This document shows, piece by piece, positions 1-8,289 of a stretch of DNA of 49,851 bases. Position numbers and translations under genes: made by a program. The notes beneath the pieces were generated by a model, which was not told the origin of the DNA, searched no databases, and worked only from the letters and a program-made list of their open reading frames with translations. The stretch is from Salinicoccus carnicancri Crm (lineage in GTDB: Bacteria; Bacillota; Bacilli; Staphylococcales; Salinicoccaceae). Position 1 is the stretch's first letter, and the number at the start of each line of letters is the position of its first letter. The stretch lies in assembly GCF_000330705.1 (NCBI RefSeq), contig NZ_ANAM01000009.1:1-49851 (forward strand), given 5' to 3'.

Positions 1-258
1 ATGGATCATATCATCAAATATATGCCCGTAATCGGGGCGGTCCACCCCCAGCATCTCCTGCATGGCTTTACTTGTAAGACCGATTTTTTTACCCTTCACG
101 ACAGCCCCGTCCGCAATACGCTTTTGTACATATTGGAGCTGTGCCCCGTAAGCCTCGTCCACAGAAATATCCGGAAAACATTCTGTGAATGGTTCAACAG
201 GTTTCATATTTTTTTCAGCATCGTATATATAATCTCCAAGATCACAAGTAATGGTCAT
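1..258 (-). CDS. 2-keto-4-pentenoate hydratase family protein, N-terminal 86 residues (cut by window edge)
   Basis: This is the start of a hydratase of the MhpD/HpaH family, which adds water to 2-hydroxypenta-2,4-dienoate-type products of meta-cleavage to give 4-hydroxy-2-oxo acids. The gene runs off the left edge, so the C-terminal two thirds are not visible. The start ATG at 258 sits 5-7 bases after a strong GGAGGGG ribosome site that overlaps the stop of the upstream FAD synthase. The visible part has the EAYGAQLQYVQKR and KGKKIGLTSKAMQEMLGVD signatures of the family and closely matches the complete hydratase at 48629-49405, while the first ~35 residues differ. It is the last visible gene of the meta-cleavage operon that begins at 6193. 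Confidence 0.85.
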   Translation of the reverse strand, partial: MTITCDLGDYIYDAEKNMKPVEPFTECFPDISVDEAYGAQLQYVQKRIADGAVVKGKKIGLTSKAMQEMLGVDRPDYGHIFDDMIH

Positions 259-269
259 ACATACCCCTC

Positions 270-1097
270 CTATTGTGCCACCATCTGATACAGGGTATAG
301 GACGCTATCCTTCTCTCCCATGTAATGGCAATCTCAAACCTATTTATCTTATCCATCAGGCACTTTTGCGTAAACGAAATCTTCTGTGCATCGTTATCTA
401 CGTATATCTGCGCTTCATACCGTTTGAACCCCGCCTCAATCGTCACATTATATATTCCGTCCTGCGGAAGCATGTAGTAATCATTCAAAGACAGATAACC
501 ATCCGTCACACGGGCTTTTGTTGAATAATTCCTGCCCAGAAGCTCCCTCAACTCAGAAATTCTGCCTTCCAAAATCGCACTCCTGATACAGGTGGAACTT
601 ATCTTGCTGCCCATATGGGTCACTTTATCCACCTTTGTTGCTCCGATACTGAAACCTGAATCGGCCGCCAGCCTGTCCATGTTTCCCTCACCTTTGAACC
701 CATAGGAGAAATCATAACCAGCCACCGCTTGGATGGTCCCGAGCTTTTCCAGGTACTCTTCTACATATTCATGAGGTTCCATGGAAGCGAATGCCTTCGT
801 AAACTTTACGATATAGAAACGGTCGACACCCATCTTCTCAAGCACACGCGCCTTTTCCTCAAGCGGCATCAGATAGTCGACACGCTTTTTTCCATTTGAA
901 ATGACGGTCTTCGGATGCGGGAAGAAACTCATCACATCAAGTGAAGCATCATGTTTTTCTGCTTGCCGCTTTGCCTCTGCGATCACTTTCTGATGTCCCC
1001 GGTGCACCCCGTCAAAAAAACCGAGTGCCATCACGTTTTTACTGGATTTACGCTGCCATGCCTTCAAATTCATATCATCAACATAAATGATTTCCAT
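270..1097 (-). CDS. RibF-like FAD synthase (FMN adenylyltransferase) with degenerate riboflavin kinase domain
   Basis: A 275-residue protein with the nucleotidyltransferase domain of bifunctional RibF: FFDGVHRGH at residues 27-35 (ATP binding) and ISSTCIR at 166-172. This domain turns FMN plus ATP into FAD. After LLGRNYS (187-193) a normal RibF continues with a riboflavin kinase domain carrying a G-RGR-GFPTAN motif. Here only about 75 residues follow and the motif is absent, so the kinase activity is very probably lost. The ATG at 1097 is preferred over the more upstream ATG because AGGGGAGG lies 8 bases before it. It sits between a flavin reductase and a hydratase in an aromatic operon, so a dedicated FAD supply for the monooxygenase system is the likely role. 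A near-identical partial copy lies at 49420-49851. Confidence 0.82.
   Translation of the reverse strand: MEIIYVDDMNLKAWQRKSSKNVMALGFFDGVHRGHQKVIAEAKRQAEKHDASLDVMSFFPHPKTVISNGKKRVDYLMPLEEKARVLEKMGVDRFYIVKFTKAFASMEPHEYVEEYLEKLGTIQAVAGYDFSYGFKGEGNMDRLAADSGFSIGATKVDKVTHMGSKISSTCIRSAILEGRISELRELLGRNYSTKARVTDGYLSLNDYYMLPQDGIYNVTIEAGFKRYEAQIYVDNDAQKISFTQKCLMDKINRFEIAITWERRIASYTLYQMVAQ
513..701. repeat. 189-bp perfect direct repeat, left copy
   Basis: Base-for-base identical to 49663-49851, in the same orientation, within the middle of the two FAD synthase genes. Identity breaks at 512 on one side; on the other the second copy reaches the window end, so the true repeat may be longer. Confidence 0.95.
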
Positions 1098-1138
1098 CTG
1101 ATCCGCCTCCCCTTTGAGGAATTCCTGCATATCCGGCG

Positions 1139-1618
1139 TTATTTCGCCACTGCTTCCAGCGCTTCGAGCCTTCTGTACTTGCCGCAGTTGAAGATGAGCG
1201 GCTCCCCCTCTTTCAGTACGAGATCGTTCACTTTGCCGATGAACAGCACATGATCCCCTTCCGTGTGCTCATTGTACACTTCGCATGACAGCTGGCACAG
1301 TGCATCTTTTATGACCGGCGCCTCACCCAGGCGGTCGAATTCAAATTGATCTTCAAACTCCTTCTGTCCGGCAAACCGCATGGATTCCTCCTGCTGCTCA
1401 CAGGACAGGACGTTGACCGAGAACCTTCCGCTCTGACGGATCCTGTCCAGCATTTTCGCCTGGTCCCCGATTGAAATGACGATAAGCTTCGGGTCCAGTG
1501 ACACCGACATGAATGCATTGGCAGTCATGCCATACACTTCACCTTCCACCTCTGCTGCGATAACGTTCACGCCTGTTGCGAATTTCCCCATTGCATTCCT
1601 GAACTGACGATCTTCCAT
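1139..1618 (-). CDS. Flavin reductase, small component of a two-component monooxygenase (HpaC/HsaB-like)
   Basis: A 159-residue FMN-binding split-barrel reductase. It uses NAD(P)H to make reduced flavin that diffuses to a partner oxygenase. The family pattern is clear: FRNAMGKFATGVNVIA near the start, GMTANAFMSVSLDPKLIVISI at about residues 30-50, and the C-terminal GDHVLFIGKV and GEPLIFNCGKYR. The start at 1618 has AGGAGG seven bases upstream; an earlier ATG has no such site. It lies downstream of the permease and upstream of the FAD synthase. The likely partner is the HsaA-like oxygenase at 5012-6193; it may also serve HpaB at 28147-29616, whose operon has no reductase of its own. Confidence 0.88.
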   Translation of the reverse strand: MEDRQFRNAMGKFATGVNVIAAEVEGEVYGMTANAFMSVSLDPKLIVISIGDQAKMLDRIRQSGRFSVNVLSCEQQEESMRFAGQKEFEDQFEFDRLGEAPVIKDALCQLSCEVYNEHTEGDHVLFIGKVNDLVLKEGEPLIFNCGKYRRLEALEAVAK

Positions 1619-1644
1619 ACAATTACCTCCTGAAAATTTATTTA

Positions 1645-3060
1645 TCAATCGACTGTTGCATATTCTTCATCAATTTTCCGGCCCCGCTTCTGTTTCTCGT
1701 TCTCAGACTGCTCAATTTCTTCACCTTCAGCATCTTTTTCAAAGAGCCTTGTTTTCTGTATGACAAAGTACAGAACTACGCCGGCTGCTAATGCGGCTGC
1801 TGCACCGTAAAGTGCCAAAGTGATTGCCATCAGACCGGCAACGCCCATTTCCGACTCTTTTTTGAGCTGCTGCATGCCAATTGTGATACAGAGATAACCT
1901 GTTAAGATCAGTGTCAATGACAGTGCTATGGGCAAAAAGGGCCTGAAGAATGAAACCAGCGGCAGGAGCATGATTCCGACACTGAAGGCAATCAGCATTG
2001 AATTCGTTCCTGAAAATATTGAGTCCATCGATTTTCTTCCATAGGTATACCTTTCAGCCACTGACGCTGTACCTGCAGTAAATATCGGTCCTGCCATCCC
2101 TGGGTGCGGAGCAAACAAGCCATTGAGCAGGTTACGCAGAAATGTCAGTTTATGAAGCATGCTGAAACTGTAGTTAATCTTCTCATCCGGCCGCGACTCT
2201 TCCGCACGTTTTATAACCTGTTCACCGACGACGATATCACCATAGGCAATCACATACGCCATGATCGCTGTAGGTATTGCCGCTACGAACATTTCCAAGC
2301 CCGGAAATCCTATGGAAAATGGAGACATTGCCCATACCTCCTGAATTGCCAGTGGAGTGATCCCCCATTCTATATCCGGGAATGAGTATTCACCAACCAC
2401 AAGCCCGATGGCAATGGCTGCCATGATTGCCGGAATGATACCGTAACTGGCTATCTTCTGTATCATACTGCTTTTTCTTGATATTTTTCTAAAGTACATT
2501 GAGAACATGATGAACAGGCACAGCACAGAACCTATCCCAATCGTTATTGGCGTTTCCGTCAATCTGCCCCCAGGCTCTATCTCCGTCATGATTGCCGCGA
2601 TCCCCGCGCCTATCAAAATACCGCCTTTAAGGGATGCCGGCAGATTCTTCACAACTTTCTCCCCCAGGCCGCTGATTCCGAAGACAAGGAAGATCAATGC
2701 GAGTACCAGCTGCACCGCTATTACTGCCTGTATTGCTTCCGGTCCCGGATCATACCCTTGGAGAAACACGATGATCAACGGTATCAAAGCTGTAATGAAT
2801 CCTGAAACGAACGGCACTCCCATCGAGGATGGCAGAAGCATCAGGAACTGATTCAATATTGTAATGGTCAGAGCAGCTTCATATGAAATCCCCATAAAGC
2901 TCGTCATGATTTCTATCATGCTGAGCCCGGCTGTAAACAATACCAGACCCTGTATCAGTTCCGCCTTCTCAAGTCTATAGTGTATGAATGGCAGACGGAT
3001 CTTGAATGATCCAAGCGGCCAGTACGGCTGTTCTTCCCCATCCTTCCTTTTTTTGAACAC
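1645..3060 (-). CDS. Multipass permease, NCS2/SLC23-like (possibly DUF3360-type)
   Basis: A 471-residue membrane protein with about 12-13 hydrophobic segments and a charged C-terminal tail rich in Glu and Lys. The repeated architecture and runs such as PASLKGGILIGAGIAAI resemble NCS2/SLC26-fold permeases; the exact family is not certain. A GTG start at 3060 follows an AGAGGGGG ribosome site, whereas the more upstream ATG (3111) has none, so 3060 is preferred. It is embedded between the ring-cleavage hydrolase and the flavin reductase genes, so uptake of the aromatic substrate or export of a product is the natural inference. The sequence does not show the substrate. Confidence 0.7.
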   Translation of the reverse strand: MFKKRKDGEEQPYWPLGSFKIRLPFIHYRLEKAELIQGLVLFTAGLSMIEIMTSFMGISYEAALTITILNQFLMLLPSSMGVPFVSGFITALIPLIIVFLQGYDPGPEAIQAVIAVQLVLALIFLVFGISGLGEKVVKNLPASLKGGILIGAGIAAIMTEIEPGGRLTETPITIGIGSVLCLFIMFSMYFRKISRKSSMIQKIASYGIIPAIMAAIAIGLVVGEYSFPDIEWGITPLAIQEVWAMSPFSIGFPGLEMFVAAIPTAIMAYVIAYGDIVVGEQVIKRAEESRPDEKINYSFSMLHKLTFLRNLLNGLFAPHPGMAGPIFTAGTASVAERYTYGRKSMDSIFSGTNSMLIAFSVGIMLLPLVSFFRPFLPIALSLTLILTGYLCITIGMQQLKKESEMGVAGLMAITLALYGAAAALAAGVVLYFVIQKTRLFEKDAEGEEIEQSENEKQKRGRKIDEEYATVD

Positions 3061-3120
3061 TGTTTGAAATCCCCCTCTATTGATAAATAGATGAATGTCC
3101 AAGACATCCATCCATTTAGA

Positions 3121-3972
3121 TTACTTCACAGGTGCTTTAAGGAAATCTTTGATGACCCGGTTGAACTCTTCAACCTGCTCCCACTGCGGCCAGTGACCTG
3201 CATCATTTATGACAGTAAGTTCCGCTCCCGGTATCATCTCCTGGATCGGTTTGGCCTGTTCCACTGAGGATGTAGGGTCGTGATCCGTCCACGCAAGCAG
3301 TGTCGGTGCCTTGATCTTGCTGCACCATGAAGGATCCCATATATACTGTTTACGTGCTTCAGGGTCCTGCAGATGGACGATGTTATATACCGCTTCCTGA
3401 TAGGCAGGCTGTGTATAGATATCATATCTCGACTGGATCAGCTCATCGGTTACAACACTCTTGTCATACATCAGCCATTCAAGTCGTGTTTTGACATTTT
3501 CGTAGCTTGCTTCAACAACCGCTTTAATTGTGGAAGCCCTGAGTCTCTCCATGATTTCCGGATCACTGTTTACGTTGCCCGGCGTATTCAATACCATCGC
3601 CTTTACATATTCAGGATGTTCGGCAGCGAACCATGCAGCTACCCAGCCGCCAAGTGACTCGCCTGAGAGAAAGACTTCGTCCAGCCCAAGCGCGTTTATT
3701 ACGTCCAGAAGATGATCACTGTAAGCGTCAATTCCATACGGCTTGTCCGGCTTGTCCGTATAACCGTGACCGAGCATATCGATGCAGATCACCCTGAAGT
3801 CCTCAGCGAGCCCTTTTATGTTTTTGCCGTATGCCTCAATATGACCGCCTGTCCCATGCATCAGGATCAGCGGCTCACCTGTCCCTGATTCCATTACGCG
3901 CGTCTTTACACCATTGGCATCTAAATAATATAGTTTGAATTCAATGTCCTGTACTTCAGTCCAAAGTGACAC
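3121..3972 (-). CDS. Meta-cleavage product hydrolase (alpha/beta hydrolase, HsaD/DmpD-like)
   Basis: A 283-residue serine hydrolase that splits the C-C bond of vinylogous 1,5-diketones made by extradiol ring cleavage, giving 2-hydroxypenta-2,4-dienoate plus a carboxylic acid. The oxyanion-hole HGTGG is at 39-43, nucleophile Ser106 in GESLGG, the acid at Asp230/232 and His260 in AGHWPQWE; all are present. The GTG start at 3972 has GAGGAG seven bases upstream. It follows the dioxygenase gene and precedes the permease. Use of a hydrolase rather than a semialdehyde dehydrogenase implies a ketone ring-cleavage product, hence a substrate with an alkyl or acyl side chain next to the cleaved bond. 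Confidence 0.88.
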   Translation of the reverse strand: MSLWTEVQDIEFKLYYLDANGVKTRVMESGTGEPLILMHGTGGHIEAYGKNIKGLAEDFRVICIDMLGHGYTDKPDKPYGIDAYSDHLLDVINALGLDEVFLSGESLGGWVAAWFAAEHPEYVKAMVLNTPGNVNSDPEIMERLRASTIKAVVEASYENVKTRLEWLMYDKSVVTDELIQSRYDIYTQPAYQEAVYNIVHLQDPEARKQYIWDPSWCSKIKAPTLLAWTDHDPTSSVEQAKPIQEMIPGAELTVINDAGHWPQWEQVEEFNRVIKDFLKAPVK

Positions 3973-4009
3973 AAAAATTCTCCTCTCTTTTAAGAAAATA
4001 CTTTTCTGA

Positions 4010-4963
4010 CTAATTATTGACTTTAGGCTTCACCCAGTCTTTATTGACCGGGGTCGTCTCAAAGAAACGATCAGGCACTGAAGGCCCCCACCACAGGCGG
4101 CCATTCGCATCATAATCTTCCTTGGTCCAGCCGATCGGCGGGAGATCCGTATCGCGGTTGTAGTCACCGGAATAGATTTCTATACGATGCCCGTCGGGAT
4201 CACGCACATAAAGGAAGAATGCGTTACTCACACCATGCCGTCCCGGTCCGTACTCGACTGAATCCCTGTATCCCGCATCAGCCAGCAGGTCAGCCGTTCT
4301 TACAACACCTGCCACACCATCAACGATATAGGCAATATGATGAAGCGCCGTTTCCTCCTGCCTGACAAGGGCAACATCATGCGTGGAAGTTTTGGCCCTT
4401 GTCCATGCAGCAAACTTTTCATCACCATCCTGCACATATTCAGAAATGCTGAATCCGATGGCTTCCCAGTATTCCCATGCTTTATCGACATCTGTCACAC
4501 GGAGGTTCATATGGTCAATTCTGACCGGAGGAATACCGTTGAACCTGTGGGTATTACGCATAGGCAGCTTTTCTACTCCTGGTCTGCCCCCGCCGACATC
4601 AATCTGTTCCATCGCATGGTAGAATTCCACCGGATGCCCGCTCGGCTCAGCAACCCTCAATGTACGTCCGCGTCCCGGATGGTGACTTTCAACCATTTCA
4701 GTTTCAATGCCCATCTCCCCGTGTTTCTTCTGCAGCTCATCCAGATATCCTTCACTGGACACCCTGAGTCCGAAGCTTGCCAGTGCCGCTTCTTCCTTCT
4801 GAGTCAGGACGAGAGTATAGATATCAAACTCGTCTGTCGCTTTAAGATACAGGCTCTCCTCCGTCTCATCCGCTTTGATGAACCCTAAAGTATCCACATA
4901 AAATCTTTCAGATTCTGCGAGGTCTGTAACGAATAGTTCAATTTGTCCAAGTCTTAATATCAT
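4010..4963 (-). CDS. Extradiol ring-cleavage dioxygenase (type I, vicinal oxygen chelate)
   Basis: A 317-residue two-domain VOC dioxygenase that opens a catechol ring next to one hydroxyl using Fe(II) or Mn(II). Metal ligands are visible in the C-terminal domain: His151 (IDHMNL), His209 (LHHIAY) and Glu262 (HRIEIYSGDY), and the family signature GPGRHGVSNAFFLYVRDPDGHRI is intact at about 239-260. It resembles homoprotocatechuate 2,3-dioxygenase, like the second enzyme at 25616-26596, but the two are clearly divergent. Its place next to the HsaA-like oxygenase and the C-C hydrolase says it acts on the catechol made by that oxygenase. Confidence 0.9.
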   Translation of the reverse strand: MILRLGQIELFVTDLAESERFYVDTLGFIKADETEESLYLKATDEFDIYTLVLTQKEEAALASFGLRVSSEGYLDELQKKHGEMGIETEMVESHHPGRGRTLRVAEPSGHPVEFYHAMEQIDVGGGRPGVEKLPMRNTHRFNGIPPVRIDHMNLRVTDVDKAWEYWEAIGFSISEYVQDGDEKFAAWTRAKTSTHDVALVRQEETALHHIAYIVDGVAGVVRTADLLADAGYRDSVEYGPGRHGVSNAFFLYVRDPDGHRIEIYSGDYNRDTDLPPIGWTKEDYDANGRLWWGPSVPDRFFETTPVNKDWVKPKVNN

Positions 4964-5011
4964 AAGTACTCCACCTTTTTTATAGAATTGTCAGTAAACC
5001 GGGGTCCATTG

Positions 5012-6193
5012 CTACCCTCTGACATTGCTGTCGAATCCAAACAGATCCTGGCCATACGCTGCAACAGCATCTTCATACAGGGAAGTTTTGTGTGTCGCGA
5101 GCGACATCAGATCTCTGTAGAACAGTTCAATCGGCCCGCCCTTGTATAGTGCTCCTCCGCCAAGAGTAAGCAGGATGCGTGTACCAATGTCTACTGTATT
5201 TTTGATGATTTTTGTCCTTAGGGCGAAGAACTCTGAATTCGGTGTTTCACAGCCGTTCTTTTCATAATCTTCAAGCAAGGTCATATATTTATCGAGAAGC
5301 GCCTCCGCAACTTTAAATTCAGTTGTGATTTCCGCAATAACCCTTTGGCTTCTCGGAGACTCACTTTCCCTGACACCATCCATCAGACGCACTCGCTTTT
5401 CAGTGGCATTCTTAAATTCTTCAATCATTCTTTCAGCTGCTCCAACCGCCATAACCGGGAAGCCGAAATAGAATGCCGGGAATAAAGGAACATGATAGAG
5501 GGGGTAGTCTTTCTCATAGTTCTCCTCGTGTGGCCTGCGTGTTTCGACAGCTTTATCCACATCGAAAATCATTTCATCGGATACAAACACATTATCCGCG
5601 TTAACCTGATTGCTTCCGCTTCCCCTCAGACCGAATGTATCCCAGTTCACAACCACTTCCAGCTGCTCGATGGGGATAATTGGAAGGATCACTTTCGATT
5701 TGCCTGATTCATCTTCAAATTTCACACCCACACCGACCCAGTCTGCATGATTGACTCCGCTGACAAAGTTCCATTTGCCACTCACTCTATAACCGCCCTC
5801 GACCCTCTCGGCAGTCCCGACAGCTGCAAATATATCTGCAATCAATCCGCCGTCCTTGTAAACTTTGTCCTGACCTTCCTGCGGCAGATATGCAGGGAGC
5901 ATATTATGCAATGGATACAGGAATGACAGCCATGCAGCAGAGACATTATAGTTGGATACCGTTCTTAAAACTTTGACGAATGTTTTCAAACTTGTTCCGG
6001 GGCCTCCCTGATTTTCAGGGATCATCATTTTAGTGATTCCGACCTCTTTCATGAGATCTACAACTTCCCTCGAAACACTTGCGTTTTCCTCCGCCTGATG
6101 CGCTTGCGATTCTGCCAGCTCACCTACGCGTCTCGCACCTTCCAGAAGTTCGTCTTCAGTCAGATTCACTTGCGCAGTTAATTGCTGTGTCAT
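5012..6193 (-). CDS. Flavin-dependent aromatic monooxygenase, acyl-CoA dehydrogenase fold (HsaA-like)
   Basis: A 393-residue oxygenase of the two-component group D monooxygenases (HsaA, the Acinetobacter 4-hydroxyphenylacetate hydroxylase, DszC). It uses reduced flavin from a separate reductase to hydroxylate a phenol to a catechol. The helical N-terminal domain, central beta domain (KWNFVSGVNHADWVGVG, then WDTFGLRGSGSNQV) and C-terminal helical domain (LLTLGGGALYKGGPIELFYRDLMSLATH) follow the acyl-CoA dehydrogenase order; the acyl-CoA catalytic base is not evident. The start at 6193 follows AAAGGATG. It is the first gene of the catabolic run 6193 to 1, with a promoter and an inverted repeat upstream. 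The precise phenolic substrate is unknown. Confidence 0.85.
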   Translation of the reverse strand: MTQQLTAQVNLTEDELLEGARRVGELAESQAHQAEENASVSREVVDLMKEVGITKMMIPENQGGPGTSLKTFVKVLRTVSNYNVSAAWLSFLYPLHNMLPAYLPQEGQDKVYKDGGLIADIFAAVGTAERVEGGYRVSGKWNFVSGVNHADWVGVGVKFEDESGKSKVILPIIPIEQLEVVVNWDTFGLRGSGSNQVNADNVFVSDEMIFDVDKAVETRRPHEENYEKDYPLYHVPLFPAFYFGFPVMAVGAAERMIEEFKNATEKRVRLMDGVRESESPRSQRVIAEITTEFKVAEALLDKYMTLLEDYEKNGCETPNSEFFALRTKIIKNTVDIGTRILLTLGGGALYKGGPIELFYRDLMSLATHKTSLYEDAVAAYGQDLFGFDSNVRG

Positions 6194-6209
6194 ATAAAAA
6201 CATCCTTTC

Positions 6210-6275
6210 ATCAGAAAATTTCTCAGTGTATGCGGTTTCAACGATATTTACAGTCTATATTACAAATTTTCTGAT
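6210..6275 (-). promoter_or_regulatory. Promoter region of the meta-cleavage operon with a widely spaced 12-bp inverted repeat
   Basis: ATCAGAAAATTT at 6210-6221 and its exact reverse complement AAATTTTCTGAT at 6264-6275 flank the 5' leader of the monooxygenase gene. On the minus strand a plausible promoter reads TTGCTC, 18 bases, TAATAT, whose spacer contains the upstream arm. The repeat could be an activator or repressor site for the hybrid regulator encoded just upstream. Confidence 0.45.
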
Positions 6276-6350
6276 AACTAGAGCAATAACTGCCCATGAA
6301 AAATTAATTCATGAACACTGTTTGTTGGTTTGTGATGAAAAAATCATAAA

Positions 6351-8213
6351 TCATCGGACATTTATGTCTTTCAAAACAATCAGAGCTTTCATGATGAGCA
6401 GCAGGCTGTTGCCCACCTCGGGGTCCCTTATGTCCTTTTGCAAGATGTGCTCTATCCGTTGTATCCTGTGCCTCAATCCACTCATGGACAAAGCCAGATC
6501 GGCAGCCGTATTCCTCAAGTTTCCTCCGTTACTTAAAAAATAATACAATGTTTCGAACAATTCATGATCTTTTTCATCCTCTGCTCCGTACAATCCCTTC
6601 AATTCCTCTTTCGCAAGAATCTGTATACTTTCTATATTATTGGAATTGATCAACAGTCCCACCACCCCCAGTTCATCATAGGAGACGCGGCTTTTACGGA
6701 TGGCGAGCCTCAATGCAATCCTGGCTTCTTCGTAACCTTTGGCTACGTTATCAATATTCTCTTCATATCCTCCCAGTCCCATCTGGAAGCGGATATTTCC
6801 CATATACTTATGAATGTATTCGACATACCCATCCAATATATTGTCTATATGGTCAGGTTCGAAGATCATCATAATGATCTTGTCATCGTTGAAACCTGTT
6901 AACGCCTGCTGGCCCTTGCTCCTGTAATACTGATGGGAGAGATCGAGCAGCTTTTCCTGGAAGCCAAACTCCTCCTCTAGGGTCGTAAAGTCATTTTCAT
7001 AATTTATGACCACCAGCCGGTAAGGCAGGGTGAAATCCACATCAATATACTTACCTCTCTTGACAAGTTCCGATCTGGTATACTCACCGCTCAAGACCTG
7101 TTCCAGGTAATTGCCTTTCATCCTGCCCAGGGATTCAAACGCTGCTTTTTCATTGAGCAGGACCAGCGCTGCCGCACTGGCCAAATGTTCCAAATAGAGA
7201 TATTCTTCATCGTATTCCCCTGTATTTTTCTTGTCGACAATCATCGTACAGTAACCCAGCAACTGCTTTTGGACAAGCACTGGAACCACTATACGGTTGT
7301 ATGCTTCAAACTCATATATCTTCTTGTCGGAGGAAAGGGTGTATTCACTTTTATCCTCCACTATGAATTCCGGCGCAGTCTCAATCATCTCTTTTCGCAT
7401 TTCTTCTTTTTGAATATCGGAAATCCCCGCACAGGCGATGGTCTCCATTGAAAGATCCTCTATCGTCAGAGGTTTTCCAACGAGCTCGCCGGCAACTTTG
7501 ACAATCGCTTTCAGATCCCTCCCGTTAACGACTTCATTCGTCAGCTCTTTCTGAAAATCCGACAGGTTTGTGATGAACTCCGTCTGCTCAAGCAGGTTGT
7601 CATACGTATATTCCAGCTCCTCCACGATCGGTTTACGTCCAAGCAGGTCAGCCACATTCTGTTTTACATCATCCCCCCAGTCTTCCTGGGGTCTCACCAT
7701 CCATTGGCATGTATCATGACCGGCTGCGGCACATGTGATTTCTTTGGCGATCAGTGGTTTCTTGAAAATCGTGGACATCATGCCGCTGGAATAACCGGCA
7801 AGTGTATGGCATACCGGTTCTTCGGATGGGCCAAAGTGATGCAGATGCTGTTCCACTTCATATGAATCGAACCATTCACCTCTGCCAACCAGCGTTTTAA
7901 GCGAACCGTCTTCATTATATTCAATATCACATCTGTGATCGATACCGCTGATATGGCCGCTGGCGATATGCTCTATCGGCCCGTCAATTACCAGATCCTC
8001 AAGTGCTTTGTCGCTTTTTAACAGCTCACGACCGTCAGCCACACCCATTTCCCAGCCAAATTGAAACAGGAAACTATCCATGCGGTCAATCCCAATATGT
8101 TTAGCCACCTGCAGACGTAATATTCCCATGGAATTCGCAGAAGTCCTTATCTTCCGTCCATAGCCAGATTTATGTATCTTCTCAATTGACTTATCTTCAA
8201 CAGAAACTTTCAT
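6351..8213 (-). CDS. Hybrid aromatic-sensing regulator: XylR-N and V4R domains fused to a PucR/CdaR-type output
   Basis: A 620-residue regulator. Residues ~20-115 look like the activator-of-aromatic-catabolism domain of XylR/DmpR, and ~115-175 like V4R with the CAAAGHDTCQW cysteine/histidine signature. In XylR/DmpR these bind the aromatic effector and precede a sigma-54 AAA+ domain. Here no AAA+ Walker motif is seen. Instead a GAF-like region (~240-370) and a PucR/CdaR module follow, ending in a helix-turn-helix at ~565-610 (NLRNTAADLALSMSGLRHRIQRIE). The start at 8213 has GGGAGG upstream. It lies between the lower-pathway genes and the upper-pathway oxygenase, so phenol- or catechol-responsive control of the neighbouring operon is the likely role. 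Confidence 0.78.
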   Translation of the reverse strand: MKVSVEDKSIEKIHKSGYGRKIRTSANSMGILRLQVAKHIGIDRMDSFLFQFGWEMGVADGRELLKSDKALEDLVIDGPIEHIASGHISGIDHRCDIEYNEDGSLKTLVGRGEWFDSYEVEQHLHHFGPSEEPVCHTLAGYSSGMMSTIFKKPLIAKEITCAAAGHDTCQWMVRPQEDWGDDVKQNVADLLGRKPIVEELEYTYDNLLEQTEFITNLSDFQKELTNEVVNGRDLKAIVKVAGELVGKPLTIEDLSMETIACAGISDIQKEEMRKEMIETAPEFIVEDKSEYTLSSDKKIYEFEAYNRIVVPVLVQKQLLGYCTMIVDKKNTGEYDEEYLYLEHLASAAALVLLNEKAAFESLGRMKGNYLEQVLSGEYTRSELVKRGKYIDVDFTLPYRLVVINYENDFTTLEEEFGFQEKLLDLSHQYYRSKGQQALTGFNDDKIIMMIFEPDHIDNILDGYVEYIHKYMGNIRFQMGLGGYEENIDNVAKGYEEARIALRLAIRKSRVSYDELGVVGLLINSNNIESIQILAKEELKGLYGAEDEKDHELFETLYYFLSNGGNLRNTAADLALSMSGLRHRIQRIEHILQKDIRDPEVGNSLLLIMKALIVLKDINVR

Positions 8214-8238
8214 TTTCCATCCTCCCAGCATGATTCGT

Positions 8239-8275
8239 AAAAATGAGCCCGGGACCACTCTGTCCCAGGCTCATT
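8239..8275 (-). terminator. Rho-independent terminator after the aldolase gene
   Basis: A GC-rich hairpin (ATGAGCC-GGGAC pairing with GTCCC-GGGCTCAT) followed by a T run on the minus strand. It separates the GntR/dehydrogenase/aldolase unit from the regulator gene starting at 8213, which either has its own promoter inside the aldolase gene or depends on read-through. Confidence 0.8.
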
Positions 8276-8289
8276 CTCCATAATCCATC

